DNA of 64,000 nucleotides from Alphaproteobacteria bacterium (GCA_025362975.1 JANYES010000019.1:310001-374000), one strand, 5' to 3'. Shown: positions 42,697 through 52,148, counted from the first letter of the stretch. Notes: a model not told the origin generated them from the letters alone. Program-made: numbers and translations.

Positions 42697-45279
42697 CTAG
42701 CTCCTTGTCATGTCGCCAAGCAGGCGGTTTTTCATCGCCGACCTTGCCGTGCGTTCGGTATGTTTCATGCTCTCAGGTTCAAGGTTAGTGATGAAATTGG
42801 CATCTTTCAACTCCGTGTATTTCGGCTCCAGCAACATCTCGGTCAGCGATGGAGCGTTGGCAAGCGCTGAAATATCATGGCGGAGCAGGAAAGATTTGCG
42901 GGCATTTTCCATTTGCTTCGGCGGAATCATATCCTTGATTTCCATCGTCAGGCGCTCCTTGCCGCTCGGATGCTCGCGGTTGATGTAAACGATATTGCGG
43001 CGTTTGAGTCGGTTATACATATCGTTGTCCAGATCCACATCGCCGATGATGACGGTTTTACTTTTCTTCGCGCTTCTGAAGATTTCAAGCGGGGTATAGT
43101 CTGCTGTCTTGCCTTCGCCTTTAGCCGCCAGTACCGTCGTAACCGCAATACCGGTAGCAGATGTGTTCTGCGCCATCGCTGTAGGCTCGTCCGTAGAGAA
43201 CGTGCCTTGCGTGATCGATTTATTCCACATCATGTCGAGATTCTCGCCGCCGACTGACTGCATGGCCAGCGTCGATAGCAACGTTTCCACATTAAGCAGT
43301 TTCGACGCTGGCAGGCGTTTCTTAGCCGCCTGCAAGGTTTCCTGCGAATCCTTATTGTCCGTGGCAACGCGCTCATACATGTGCCCCTGCACCGCTTCAA
43401 GATCGGTATTCGGCACGATAATCGCGTTGGTAAACGGCGAAACCACCTCCGGTTTCATCTTGTTTCGCTCCATCTGCTCCAGCGCCGCCTGCACGCTGCG
43501 AAGCGGCAGGATATCTTCATCATTGGCCGAGAGGTCGTGATCGGGGAACAATTTACGCAACAATGCCGCGTGCAGGTTCTGCTCGCGTTTTGCCTGCGAC
43601 AACGTGCCCTTCACTTTCGTCGGATCGATATTGAGCTTGGCGGCAAGCGGCGGCGGATTGCCCACCAGCCCCGCCGCTTTCGCATCGGCCATGAGCTGCG
43701 TGTATAATTCCTTTTTGCCTGCCTGTGCGCTGGTGCGATACACCTCGTCCATAATCGCCGCAATCATGCGTGTGCCGAAACTTTCTTCGACCGCTTCTTT
43801 GTTGGTACGAATCGGTACCGGCTCGTTCCAGTTAAAACTACTGCTAAACCCGCTGCTTTTGTCGGCCGGTTTTTTCTTCGGCCCCGGAATGAGCGCCGCT
43901 TCGACATGACGAATCATCGTGCTCGGCGTAATCTTCAGTGTCGGGCTGAGCGGATCTTCGATTTCTGCCATGATGTCGGAGAATTTTCCCGTTTTCATCA
44001 GCTGCGAATCCGGGTCCACCAGCTGTCCCCATTTGTGATAAAATTCGCCAAGCTTATGCGACGCGTCAAGCACGTTTTCCCAGTTCGCGATCTGGCTGAG
44101 CTGCCATTCCTTGAGTTTGCGGCGGTCTTCATCGTTCATGCCGAGCGTGGAAAGCTCGAACAATTTTTTCGTAAACGCTTCCGAGTCGTTCACCGTCCAT
44201 TTTTTTTCAGTAGGCGCGGAGACATCAGGCGCTTTCCATTCGCCGGGCGTGATTTCATGCAGCAGCGGAATCGGCAGGCCCGTCAATATTTTCGCGGTGA
44301 TATCCGTCCAGCTGCCTTCCGAAAAAGTCGGAATTTCAAAACGCGGCGCGCGGCGGTCGAACGATTCGGAAATCAGATGGCTAGCCTTACCGTCCTTGGG
44401 TAAGTTCCCCGTCAGCATCACCAGCCCCGTACCGCCGCGATGGAACGTAAAATCGCCAAGGCTGCCAAGCGTCACCGTATGCTGCGCGATTTCGCCGTTA
44501 AGCACCTGCCACACGAGTTGCAGAGGTGCCTCCGACCCTTCCTTACACTTGTCCATTTCATCGATCACGATGTCGCGCCCCTGCTCATGCGCAATCACCA
44601 GCGGGCCTTTTTCCACCTTGAAGCCGATGCCGAGATTCGCCGAATCCCATTTCTCAATCGACTTCACCGAATCGAGCACGGAGGTAATGGTTTCGTGACT
44701 TATCTTGTCATCGTCAGCAAGTCCCTTCCAGTCCACCGCGAGGCGGCCAAAGCGTTCGGAGGCATGCTTACCCAGCTTTTTAAGCGCCTTGATCGACAGC
44801 GGGTCGAGCTTGTCCTCTGCGAGCGCTTTATCAATAGTCTTGGTCAGCGAACCGCTTTCTTCCGTATTGAACACAGTTTTAAACAACAGCGATTCCAAAT
44901 TTTTTCCACCCACATCCACCACAATCGGCCCGCGCGCATCGCGCGCCTTGCCAACCAGCACACCCAAATAAGATTTGCCAAACCCCGGGTCCGACGCAAG
45001 GAAAATGATGCGGTTGTTCTGGTCTGGGTTAGCGTGATGAATGATTTTTTGAAACGCCGGCAACATATCGCGCACCGGCATGCCGCGATAAATCTCGCCC
45101 ATCACTTCGGGATAAGGACGCTTGGAATGAAGAATGAGCGGATCATCGGAGTCTTCGATGGCGGTCACCTCATAGCTGGTCACGGTCTTGTTACCCTCTT
45201 GCGTTTCCGTACGCTCCATGCTGGGCCACGGTGCACCTTCAACGCCAACCGGCTGCGCTATCCATTTATCGTTTGTCAT
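42697..45279 (-). CDS. AAA ATPase of CobS/MoxR-like type, partner of the VWA protein
   Basis: About 860 residues. The ATG at 45279 is preferred to 45285 because AGGAG is then 8 bases away. Walker A is ASDPGFGKSYLGV (about 95-105), Walker B is DIVIDEMDKCKEGS (about 236-249), and sensor 1 is LVMLTGNLPKDG. A long helical and charged region fills the C-terminal half (HAALLRKLFPDHDLSANDED, EIKDMIPPKQMENARKSFL). It lies 10 bases after the VWA gene. CobS/MoxR ATPases pair with VWA proteins to remodel a client or insert a metal; the client here is unknown. Confidence 0.78.
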   Translation of the reverse strand: MTNDKWIAQPVGVEGAPWPSMERTETQEGNKTVTSYEVTAIEDSDDPLILHSKRPYPEVMGEIYRGMPVRDMLPAFQKIIHHANPDQNNRIIFLASDPGFGKSYLGVLVGKARDARGPIVVDVGGKNLESLLFKTVFNTEESGSLTKTIDKALAEDKLDPLSIKALKKLGKHASERFGRLAVDWKGLADDDKISHETITSVLDSVKSIEKWDSANLGIGFKVEKGPLVIAHEQGRDIVIDEMDKCKEGSEAPLQLVWQVLNGEIAQHTVTLGSLGDFTFHRGGTGLVMLTGNLPKDGKASHLISESFDRRAPRFEIPTFSEGSWTDITAKILTGLPIPLLHEITPGEWKAPDVSAPTEKKWTVNDSEAFTKKLFELSTLGMNDEDRRKLKEWQLSQIANWENVLDASHKLGEFYHKWGQLVDPDSQLMKTGKFSDIMAEIEDPLSPTLKITPSTMIRHVEAALIPGPKKKPADKSSGFSSSFNWNEPVPIRTNKEAVEESFGTRMIAAIMDEVYRTSAQAGKKELYTQLMADAKAAGLVGNPPPLAAKLNIDPTKVKGTLSQAKREQNLHAALLRKLFPDHDLSANDEDILPLRSVQAALEQMERNKMKPEVVSPFTNAIIVPNTDLEAVQGHMYERVATDNKDSQETLQAAKKRLPASKLLNVETLLSTLAMQSVGGENLDMMWNKSITQGTFSTDEPTAMAQNTSATGIAVTTVLAAKGEGKTADYTPLEIFRSAKKSKTVIIGDVDLDNDMYNRLKRRNIVYINREHPSGKERLTMEIKDMIPPKQMENARKSFLLRHDISALANAPSLTEMLLEPKYTELKDANFITNLEPESMKHTERTARSAMKNRLLGDMTRS

Positions 45280-45295
45280 AACCATCTCTCCTGTT

Positions 45296-48200
45296 TTAAC
45301 GCATCGCTTCGTATGCTTTTTGATAATCTTTTCGTTTCTGTTCCGCAGGCACGGAAGTGCTGTGCCCGGTCGCTATCATGCGTTCGCGCAGCAACATCAA
45401 GATGGCGTTGTGCGCCTCATCCGGTTTGTTGCAATGCACTAGTTTTACCCGCGATTCGCCGTGCTTGTTCTGCATGGCTTTCACGACCCGGTCCATTTCC
45501 GTCTGGTGGTCCTGAATCACCACCACGTCGAACGTCGTCTGCTTGTTCGCTTCCAGCAGCTTGTTGACCATCACGGCCGCCGCCGCCGGGTCGGCGATGT
45601 CGCCGTCGGAAACAAAAATCTGGTGCGTGAATCCCGTCGGCCGCGTCGGGTTATCCTCGCGTTCGGAAAGTTCCCGAGTGATATGTTTAATCGCCGGCGC
45701 AAGCGATGTGCCCCAACCTCGGCTTTGCTTCAGCCCCGCGATAGCTTTGCCAACGGTTTTCTGTTCGTCACCGGGGCGCATCACGATTTCCGGCGGGTCG
45801 TTACCCCACATCATGCCCCAGACGCGAATAGCGCTGTCTTTATCGCGCCGCGTTCCACCCTTGGGGCGCGGATCCTTTGCCGCTTCGTTCATGATACAGG
45901 CGATGTTGACGCCCGCCTGTATCGGCGAATGGCTCCAGCGCGCGCCAGAACCGCCTTGGGCGGAATACATGCTGCCCGAGCCGTCGACGCTGATCACCAC
46001 ATCGATCGACGCAGGTGTTTTCTTTTCCGCATCCACGCTGAAACGCCGCGCGTCCTGCTCGCTGATCCCTTGGCCTGCAAAAATCTTTTTTACCATCGCG
46101 CCATGCGCATCTTCATCGAACCGGTCCATATCGCCGTCGATAGGCAGCAGCGAACGTTGATGCGTGTTCGTGCGCGTGAGTTTCGCCTGTTTTTCCTGAA
46201 TCTGTTTCAACAACAGCCGGGCCTGGCGAATTTCCGGGCCGAACTGACCGACAGTCGCCTGATAGTCGCCCCAGTCGCCCATCTGCGGATTGGGCCGCAC
46301 TCGCGATTCACCCGCCTGCGCACCACCGCCGGATTTTCCCTGCGAAGGCACGTCGTATTCCTGTTCACCCTCAGGCTCCGTCGGCTCAAGCTTTTTGCGT
46401 TTGGCGTTATCGATTTCCTGCAGGAGCGAATCGATGCTTTGGCCTTCGGAAGCCCCGGGCTTGCTGCCATCATCGCTCTGTCCATCCGCCTCGCCGGACT
46501 TGCCATTGCCGGGTTTTCGCCCGGCTTTATCCGCTTTGCCTTGGCTCTCTTCCTGACCCTCGCCGCCTTCCTTGCCTTCGCCATCTTTATCGTCGCTGGC
46601 TCCCGGTTTCTGTCCGGATTTTTTACCGGATTTCTTTGCGCTACCGGTGCCTTCTTTTTCGTCACCTTCGTCCTTGTCCTGCGCATCGCCATCACCGGCA
46701 CCGGATTTGCCCGCAGCATTTTTATCAGGCCTTTTGCCCGTGCCTTCACCTTTATTGTTATCGCTAGCGGCCGCTTCCTTGTTGCCATCTTGTTCTTCAC
46801 ATTGATCGCCGCCATCCGCGCCGGATTTCTGGCCGGATTTCTGGCCGGATTTTTTTCCCGGTTTCTGACCTTCACCCTGAACGCCTTGCGCGCCACCTTG
46901 TAGCTCGCCCGCTTCATCGCCACCGGCATCTTCCTTGCCGCCACGGTTTTTCTCATTCGCTTTTTGAGGCGTCTGCGGCGGCACATCCGCCATCGGCATT
47001 TCGCCCACACCTTTGACCTTGCCCGTTTTACCGCCCGCACCCGGCTGCCCACCGGCCTGACCTTGTCCTGATTGACCTTGTCCTGATTGACCATGTCCTG
47101 ATTGACCTTGTCCTGATTGGTCTTGACTTTGCTGCCCCTGACCCGGCTGATTCTGCCCTTGGCCATGCTGCCCTTTGCCCGGCGTTTTCCCTTGCTTCGC
47201 CTGTTGCATCTGCTGCTCGGCTTGCTGCTTGACCTCTTCGATCAATGGCCGTGCCAGAGGTTCGCCGTAGCGGTCCCAGATATCATCCATCAATGCATTG
47301 CGCTTCGCGGAATAATCGCCGGTCACCTTATCCAGCCACGCAGCCCCCTTCATGCGATCGACCGTACCCGGCTGCAAATGTTCCAGTCCCTGCGTGCCGC
47401 CGCACATTTCCATCAGCTCATCGAATGCCTGCTGCTGCGGCACTTTCTTGGCTTTGCCCGGTGTCGCCAGCGCCTCGATCCAGTCCGCCCGCACGCCGAC
47501 GCGCTCCCACGCTTTCGGTTCGTCTTCAAACATATCGTTGTTTTTGTAAAGCGACATGCGCACCGCACGCGTCAAATTGCCAAACCGCGCCATCGGCGTA
47601 TCGTCCTGTGGCAGTGCGGTCGTCGCGGCTTGCGCGATAGTCACCTCTACGCGGTTAAGCCCCTCCTGAAACGGCAGTCCAAGTTTTTTGCCCGCGTTGA
47701 TGCTGTAACGATTCACCGGGCTGTTCTCCGCTTCCTGAAACAGCGCGTTGCGCAAATTCCATTCAGCGTTCGCCGCCTGCATCTCGATATATTCGTCCGG
47801 CGTGATTTCCCCGGCGGACATTTTCTTCGTCAGCATTTCCAACTTTTCCCGCGTCTGCCTCATTTTTTCAGGATAATCGCGTGTGAGTTTGCTATGGCCG
47901 ATTTCGTGGAAAATAATGCTGCGCGTATTTTCGAACCCGCCAATCAGGCTCATCAGAAAATCGATATTGATCTCGTTATTTTTTGGATCAGAATAAAACA
48001 TCGAGCCCGGCTCGCCCCATTTGAGTTTCGTGTTGGGGTTAATCGCGTCGCGGGCGATGTAGAACGCATGCTGACGCAATTCATGGCGCGCGTCGTCGCA
48101 GTTGAGCAATTGGCGCCAGAGCTCACTGTCCTGAATCGGTGGCTTCGAATTGGCCGCCTCATGCATCAGATTGGCAGCCCAGAGCAATTGCAATTCAGGC

Positions 48201-48481
48201 GTCGACAAATCTGGCTGCATGATTTCGTGATCGTGCTTGAGCGCGTGCGTTATGTTTTGCTTTTCTTTTACAAATGCGCTTTTCTGTGCGGGGGGCACCA
48301 GTTTTTCCAGAGCGGCAATCGTGTCATCGCGCTGAGTATCGGTAAAATGGTGCGTTAATAATGACTCCGCCAAAACGGTTTGAATATACGTCAGCGGATC
48401 GGCAAGGATGGATTCTAAATCTTTTCCGGTTAATGCTGGCATAGCAATCGATAACTCTTTGGTGCACACTATAGTTAGCAT
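45296..48481 (-). CDS. Large VWA-domain protein with HExxH N-terminus and low-complexity linker
   Basis: Up to 1,061 residues; ATG 48442 is an alternative start that better fits the conserved-looking PALTGKDLESILADPLTYI. Residues about 190-197 are FHEIGHSK, an HExxH metal motif. A Gln/Gly-rich stretch (GQGQSGHGQSGQGQ) and a long Lys/Gly/Glu-rich linker follow. The C-terminal VWA domain carries DVVISVDGSGSMYSAQGG (DxSxS of the metal-ion-dependent adhesion site) and QIFVSDGDIADP. The layout resembles CobT/DUF2201-type partners of MoxR/CobS ATPases. It is the first gene of the operon and diverges from the SelO-like gene across about 54 bases. Confidence 0.8.
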   Translation of the reverse strand: MLTIVCTKELSIAMPALTGKDLESILADPLTYIQTVLAESLLTHHFTDTQRDDTIAALEKLVPPAQKSAFVKEKQNITHALKHDHEIMQPDLSTPELQLLWAANLMHEAANSKPPIQDSELWRQLLNCDDARHELRQHAFYIARDAINPNTKLKWGEPGSMFYSDPKNNEINIDFLMSLIGGFENTRSIIFHEIGHSKLTRDYPEKMRQTREKLEMLTKKMSAGEITPDEYIEMQAANAEWNLRNALFQEAENSPVNRYSINAGKKLGLPFQEGLNRVEVTIAQAATTALPQDDTPMARFGNLTRAVRMSLYKNNDMFEDEPKAWERVGVRADWIEALATPGKAKKVPQQQAFDELMEMCGGTQGLEHLQPGTVDRMKGAAWLDKVTGDYSAKRNALMDDIWDRYGEPLARPLIEEVKQQAEQQMQQAKQGKTPGKGQHGQGQNQPGQGQQSQDQSGQGQSGHGQSGQGQSGQGQAGGQPGAGGKTGKVKGVGEMPMADVPPQTPQKANEKNRGGKEDAGGDEAGELQGGAQGVQGEGQKPGKKSGQKSGQKSGADGGDQCEEQDGNKEAAASDNNKGEGTGKRPDKNAAGKSGAGDGDAQDKDEGDEKEGTGSAKKSGKKSGQKPGASDDKDGEGKEGGEGQEESQGKADKAGRKPGNGKSGEADGQSDDGSKPGASEGQSIDSLLQEIDNAKRKKLEPTEPEGEQEYDVPSQGKSGGGAQAGESRVRPNPQMGDWGDYQATVGQFGPEIRQARLLLKQIQEKQAKLTRTNTHQRSLLPIDGDMDRFDEDAHGAMVKKIFAGQGISEQDARRFSVDAEKKTPASIDVVISVDGSGSMYSAQGGSGARWSHSPIQAGVNIACIMNEAAKDPRPKGGTRRDKDSAIRVWGMMWGNDPPEIVMRPGDEQKTVGKAIAGLKQSRGWGTSLAPAIKHITRELSEREDNPTRPTGFTHQIFVSDGDIADPAAAAVMVNKLLEANKQTTFDVVVIQDHQTEMDRVVKAMQNKHGESRVKLVHCNKPDEAHNAILMLLRERMIATGHSTSVPAEQKRKDYQKAYEAMR
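47059..47126 (-). repeat. 15-bp tandem repeat inside the VWA gene linker
   Basis: About four full copies of ATTGACCTTGTCCTG (plus strand) run from 47071, with partial copies on both sides and one substituted unit. They encode a five-residue Gln/Gly/Ser repeat in the linker. Such repeats change length easily by slippage. Confidence 0.8.
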
Positions 48482-48535
48482 AAAAATATTAAGGTATCGT
48501 TACAAGATTTAATGTTTTGTTAGTATTTTGGTAAC

Positions 48536-50446
48536 ATGAAGCAATCGTTCGTTAATCTCTATGACACTCCCGAAGCTGTGGCGCGGCTGGGGGCTTGTGT
48601 CTTTCATGAGGTGGATCTCTATGCCAGCGAGCTGCCTTACACCCCGCTTTACATCAATAAAGTACTTTACGAATCCTATATCGGACCCGCCGCCAGCTGG
48701 GAAGAGATGGCAACAAAAGTTACCTCGCTATTCAGCGTCACCCTATCCCCCCCCGAGGGCGCGCAGCCCATCGGCACCGCCTATGTCGACTACCAATCCG
48801 ACCCGCTCGGACTCGGCATGGGCAAGGGCAACAAAGGCTCCGGCCGGGCGTTTTACTTAGGGAAGCATTTCAACATCAAAGGCGAAAAAACGCCGCTATG
48901 CATCTCCGCCGACCCGCGTTTTTCAGACGGCATCGTCGATCTGGAGCGCGCCGTGTGGGAAGCGATGCTATCCAATATCCTGCACCATGATTTCTCCACG
49001 CCCGTACCCCCGGTGCTGGCCATTCTCGACCGCCACGAAGCCTGTTTCGTGCGCAAGCGCCGTGTGCGCGGGCGCCGCGCTTTGATCGTACGCATTGATG
49101 ACGGCACGCTCGACCGCGTCTCGCACGTGTTTTTCCGGCCCACGCCGCATAGCGCCACGCAGCTCACGAAAACAGCGGAAAAATTAGGCCGTCAGGAAGC
49201 AGAAAAATTCGCCCACCGCATTCTTCACGGCGCATGGTCGACCGGCAATATCGGTATGGAAGGCAATGTGCTGGATTTCGACACGCTCTGCGCCGTCAAA
49301 GGCCGCGTGGCCCAATACAGCTCCGGCCAGTACCACGCCGAAACCTATTTCGGCCATGAATATAAGGGCCAGTTGCGCATTCTGGAAACACTAGCGGCGA
49401 CTCCCGCCATCAACGCCGATGCAGTGGCTGGCGACACCTTAAAAAACACCTGCATCGCCAGTTTCGACGCGTCACTCGCGCAGCTGCTCGTGCTGTTGTC
49501 CGGGCATGAAGACGTGGGCGGCATCGCCGCGCTCAACAGCGAAGCGCTCGCCCGCCTCACCGCATCGTTCTACGCGCTATCGCAGAAATTCTACCCCAAA
49601 TACGACATGATGGATTTACGCCATGCCAACAGCTCCCGCATACATGTCTTCGATTTTTCTGCGTTTTTCCGCGCCTATCCATTGTTAAAACGCCTGAACC
49701 GTTTTACCCCCGAAGACGCCGTCGAACTGATGATGCACACCTCGCTCCTACCCGACGAAATGGCCGAAGAAAAAGCCACCTTTGACTACGCCCATGACCG
49801 CGAATTCTACGAAGAACACGCCCGCCCTGCTATCGGCGCGCATGCCGTGCGAAACGATATCGCCCTAATTTCCGCCCGCAAGAAAGCGCTGAATTTCGTT
49901 AGCGCCTACGACGCATTATTCAGCACCGTCGAAGATGACGCCTTGCGCACCGAAGCACGCGCTTACATGCTCAACGAAGACCGGCTTTACGCCATTCCCG
50001 CCTTCACCCCTTCCTACATAATGTCTGTGCGCCGCCACCAGCCGCCGCATGTTTTCAACGCATTGCTGAGCGCTTTCATCGAAGCCAACCTCCGCATGCC
50101 GGTCACATGCTTACGCGCCAACACACGCTTTTTCATCGAAGGCTATTTTACCACCGAACTCGATGGCCAAGGCCACCACCGCCACTGCCTGACGCTCTGG
50201 GACACTACCACCCTGCACAACACAACCGACGCCACCATCGCCATTGACGGTGTTTCCCTGCCCGCCACCGTCGAAATCCAAGGCAATTCGGCCCGGCTTA
50301 TCACGAATTATCAGGATAATACCGCCTTACTGCCAACCCTGCCCCGCGACTCCAGTCTACTCATTTACCGGTTCAGCTATTCAATTGCCGGGCAGGAATA
50401 CCCGCTGGTCGATTACCTTGAATCGCTTCAAAATGTTAAGCTTTAA
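48536..50446 (+). CDS. SelO-like pseudokinase, divergent, with long C-terminal extension
   Basis: A 636-residue protein. Residues about 101-122 (GSGRAFYLGKHFNIKGEKTPLC) resemble the SelO/YdiU nucleotide-binding GDGRA-LLGE and KGAG-TPYSR elements. DLERAVWEAMLSNILHHDFSTPVPPVLAI matches the RSSIREFLASEAMH-GIPTTRALA region. The active-site loop HGAWSTGNIGMEGNVLDFDT corresponds to HGVMNTDNMSL-G-TLDYG, with the Asp of TDN changed to Gly. SelO proteins transfer AMP to proteins. At 636 residues it is longer than the usual 480-500 residues. It is divergent from the VWA/AAA operon, so it may act with it. Confidence 0.55.
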   Translation: MKQSFVNLYDTPEAVARLGACVFHEVDLYASELPYTPLYINKVLYESYIGPAASWEEMATKVTSLFSVTLSPPEGAQPIGTAYVDYQSDPLGLGMGKGNKGSGRAFYLGKHFNIKGEKTPLCISADPRFSDGIVDLERAVWEAMLSNILHHDFSTPVPPVLAILDRHEACFVRKRRVRGRRALIVRIDDGTLDRVSHVFFRPTPHSATQLTKTAEKLGRQEAEKFAHRILHGAWSTGNIGMEGNVLDFDTLCAVKGRVAQYSSGQYHAETYFGHEYKGQLRILETLAATPAINADAVAGDTLKNTCIASFDASLAQLLVLLSGHEDVGGIAALNSEALARLTASFYALSQKFYPKYDMMDLRHANSSRIHVFDFSAFFRAYPLLKRLNRFTPEDAVELMMHTSLLPDEMAEEKATFDYAHDREFYEEHARPAIGAHAVRNDIALISARKKALNFVSAYDALFSTVEDDALRTEARAYMLNEDRLYAIPAFTPSYIMSVRRHQPPHVFNALLSAFIEANLRMPVTCLRANTRFFIEGYFTTELDGQGHHRHCLTLWDTTTLHNTTDATIAIDGVSLPATVEIQGNSARLITNYQDNTALLPTLPRDSSLLIYRFSYSIAGQEYPLVDYLESLQNVKL

Positions 50447-50561
50447 GCTCGAAAACATGGACAAAACGGTTAAAATGGTCTACGCTTTTCCTCAATTCAT
50501 TAAGAATTAACCCAATTTGCCTAAGCTGGAATTGGACAAAAAAGAAACGTGGGAGAGTGTT

Positions 50562-51146
50562 ATGGTAACATTAGGCGGGGCATTAAAAGATAAAATCCCG
50601 GGCCTGGTTACAGCAGAGTTGCGCATTCGCGGCGCCGAGGGCACGCAGTTTAAAGAAGCGCTCGGCTCGCAGCTCGAAGACGTGCTCGCCGATATGGGTA
50701 AAGCGATTGAACGTTCGATTGACGTCGCCATCGAAGAAAAACACAGCAGCGTCGCTGCCGCCAAGCGCGATGAAATCATCAACGATATTAGCGAACTGCT
50801 GGCCAAAAAATTCTCAGGCGCCATTGCCGATGAGTTCAGCGGCGACGTTGAAGCCGCCACCGTGCCTCGCTCCCGCGACCGCAAAATCAAAGATATCGTC
50901 GCCGGCTACCGCGAATTTACAGACAGCGATTTAAAAACTATTTCGGAAAAGGAAATCGCAACCGCCGTCAGCCAATCCAAAAAAACGGTGCAGAAAAAAG
51001 AGCCCGAGCCGGAACCGGAACAACCGAGCTTTGCTTCACGCGTGCGCCCGCGAGCAGTCTCCCCACCCCCTCCTCCTCCGCCACCACCTCCCCCGCCACC
51101 GCCATCATACGGCGGATATAGCGGCCGCGGCTACGGCGGCAAATAA
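50562..51146 (+). CDS. Uncharacterised protein with polyproline tail
   Basis: 194 residues from ATG 50562, set by GGGAGA 6 bases upstream; the frame opens earlier at TTG 50517. The first 140 residues are charged and helical (GTQFKEALGSQLEDVLADMGKAIERSIDVAIEEKH, DEIINDISELLAKKF). An EPEPEPEQ stretch and a run of fourteen prolines follow, ending YGGYSGRGYGGK. The tail suggests a flexible or surface-binding end. No signal peptide. It follows the SelO-like gene by 115 bases. Confidence 0.65.
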   Translation: MVTLGGALKDKIPGLVTAELRIRGAEGTQFKEALGSQLEDVLADMGKAIERSIDVAIEEKHSSVAAAKRDEIINDISELLAKKFSGAIADEFSGDVEAATVPRSRDRKIKDIVAGYREFTDSDLKTISEKEIATAVSQSKKTVQKKEPEPEPEQPSFASRVRPRAVSPPPPPPPPPPPPPPSYGGYSGRGYGGK

Positions 51147-51204
51147 GCCGTTATCCCGAGTGTTCGCTTTGTCGCAAACGCACATGGCTTTATTTCATGA
51201 TTGA

Positions 51205-51214
51205 CTTAATTAAG
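51205..51214. promoter_or_regulatory. Candidate ArsR operator
   Basis: CTTAATTAAG is a perfect 10-bp palindrome centred about 27 bases before the ArsR-type regulator's ATG at 51237. It is placed as expected for autoregulation. Confidence 0.35.
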
Positions 51215-51236
51215 CACATTCTTTAACGTCGACGGC

Positions 51237-51575
51237 ATGAACAGCTTCTCCGCCCTCGCCGACCCCACGCGTTTCAGCATCGTCGAGATGCTGGCCGCTT
51301 CCGGCCAGTTGCCCGTCCGCGATATCGGCAAGCATTTTTCTATCAGCCCACCCGCTATTTCCCAGCATTTGAAAGTGCTGAAGGAAGCCCGGCTCGTGCG
51401 CATGGAAGTGCGCGCGCAGCAGCGTCTTTACTCGCTGGACCACAGAGGCATCTCAGAAATCGAGGATTGGATTTCGAAAATGAAGTGCATGTGGGAAGGC
51501 CGTTTCGACGCGCTGGACGCATTGCTGAAAAAGGAAATGCAAAAGGCCGCAAAGAAAGCCAAACTCAAAAAATGA
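51237..51575 (+). CDS. ArsR family winged-helix regulator
   Basis: A 112-residue protein. The HTH_5 domain spans FSALADPTRFSIVEMLAASGQLPVRDIGKHFSISPPAISQHLKVLKEARLVRMEVRAQQRLYSL. It lacks an obvious metal-binding CxC, so it belongs to the non-metal subgroup that controls SRPBCC proteins. It is followed by two SRPBCC genes on the same strand, the standard partner arrangement, and likely regulates them. Confidence 0.9.
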   Translation: MNSFSALADPTRFSIVEMLAASGQLPVRDIGKHFSISPPAISQHLKVLKEARLVRMEVRAQQRLYSLDHRGISEIEDWISKMKCMWEGRFDALDALLKKEMQKAAKKAKLKK

Positions 51576-51615
51576 CCGCCCTCACCTCGTATTTTTTAAC
51601 TCTGTAGGATTTATC

Positions 51616-52146
51616 ATGCTCGCCACCATTTGTGTTATCCTTGCAGCTTTTATCGCGCTTGTCATCGCCGCCGCTTCCGCCAAACCCGACACCATGTCGC
51701 TGTCGCGCACGATCATTATCAACGCCCCCGCATCCACCATTTTCCCGCACGTGAATAACCTGCATCAGTGGAAAGCATGGTCGCCGTGGGCGAAGCTCGA
51801 CCCCAACACCAAAGAATTTTTCGAAGGCCCGGACGCTGGCATCGGCGCTGCCATGAGCTGGAACGGCAACATGCAAGTCGGCAAAGGCAAAATGACCATC
51901 ACCGAAAGCCGCCCCGATGCCTTCCTGCGCCTCCAGCTCGATTTTGAAAAACCGATGAAAGGCACCAGCAGCGCCGATTTCACCTTCACCCCCGAATCCG
52001 GCAACACCATCGTCACCTGGTCGATGGAAGGCAAAAACTGCTTCATGGCAAAAGTCATGAGCCTTGTGTTGAACTGTGAAAAAATGGTCGGCACCCAATA
52101 TGACAAGGGACTGGCTTCACTTAAAGCACTCACGGAAGGAAAATAA
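51616..52146 (+). CDS. SRPBCC (polyketide cyclase-like) protein with membrane anchor
   Basis: A 176-residue protein. Residues 1-20 form a hydrophobic anchor (LATICVILAAFIALVIAAASA). The START/SRPBCC domain follows: SRTIIINAPASTIFPHVNNLHQWKAWSPWAKLDPNTKEFF with the WSPW motif, and TIVTWSMEGKNCFMAKVMSLV. It likely binds a hydrophobic ligand. It sits 40 bases after arsR and 2 bases before the next SRPBCC gene. Confidence 0.85.
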   Translation: MLATICVILAAFIALVIAAASAKPDTMSLSRTIIINAPASTIFPHVNNLHQWKAWSPWAKLDPNTKEFFEGPDAGIGAAMSWNGNMQVGKGKMTITESRPDAFLRLQLDFEKPMKGTSSADFTFTPESGNTIVTWSMEGKNCFMAKVMSLVLNCEKMVGTQYDKGLASLKALTEGK

Positions 52147-52148
52147 TT

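Noticed and set aside
45461-46903. 480-residue plus-strand open frame
   Set aside because: It is antisense to the VWA gene, arises from its GC-rich codon pattern and low-complexity linker, and shows no domain.
47059-47126. CRISPR-like array
   Set aside because: The 15-bp units are contiguous without spacers and lie in frame inside a coding region.
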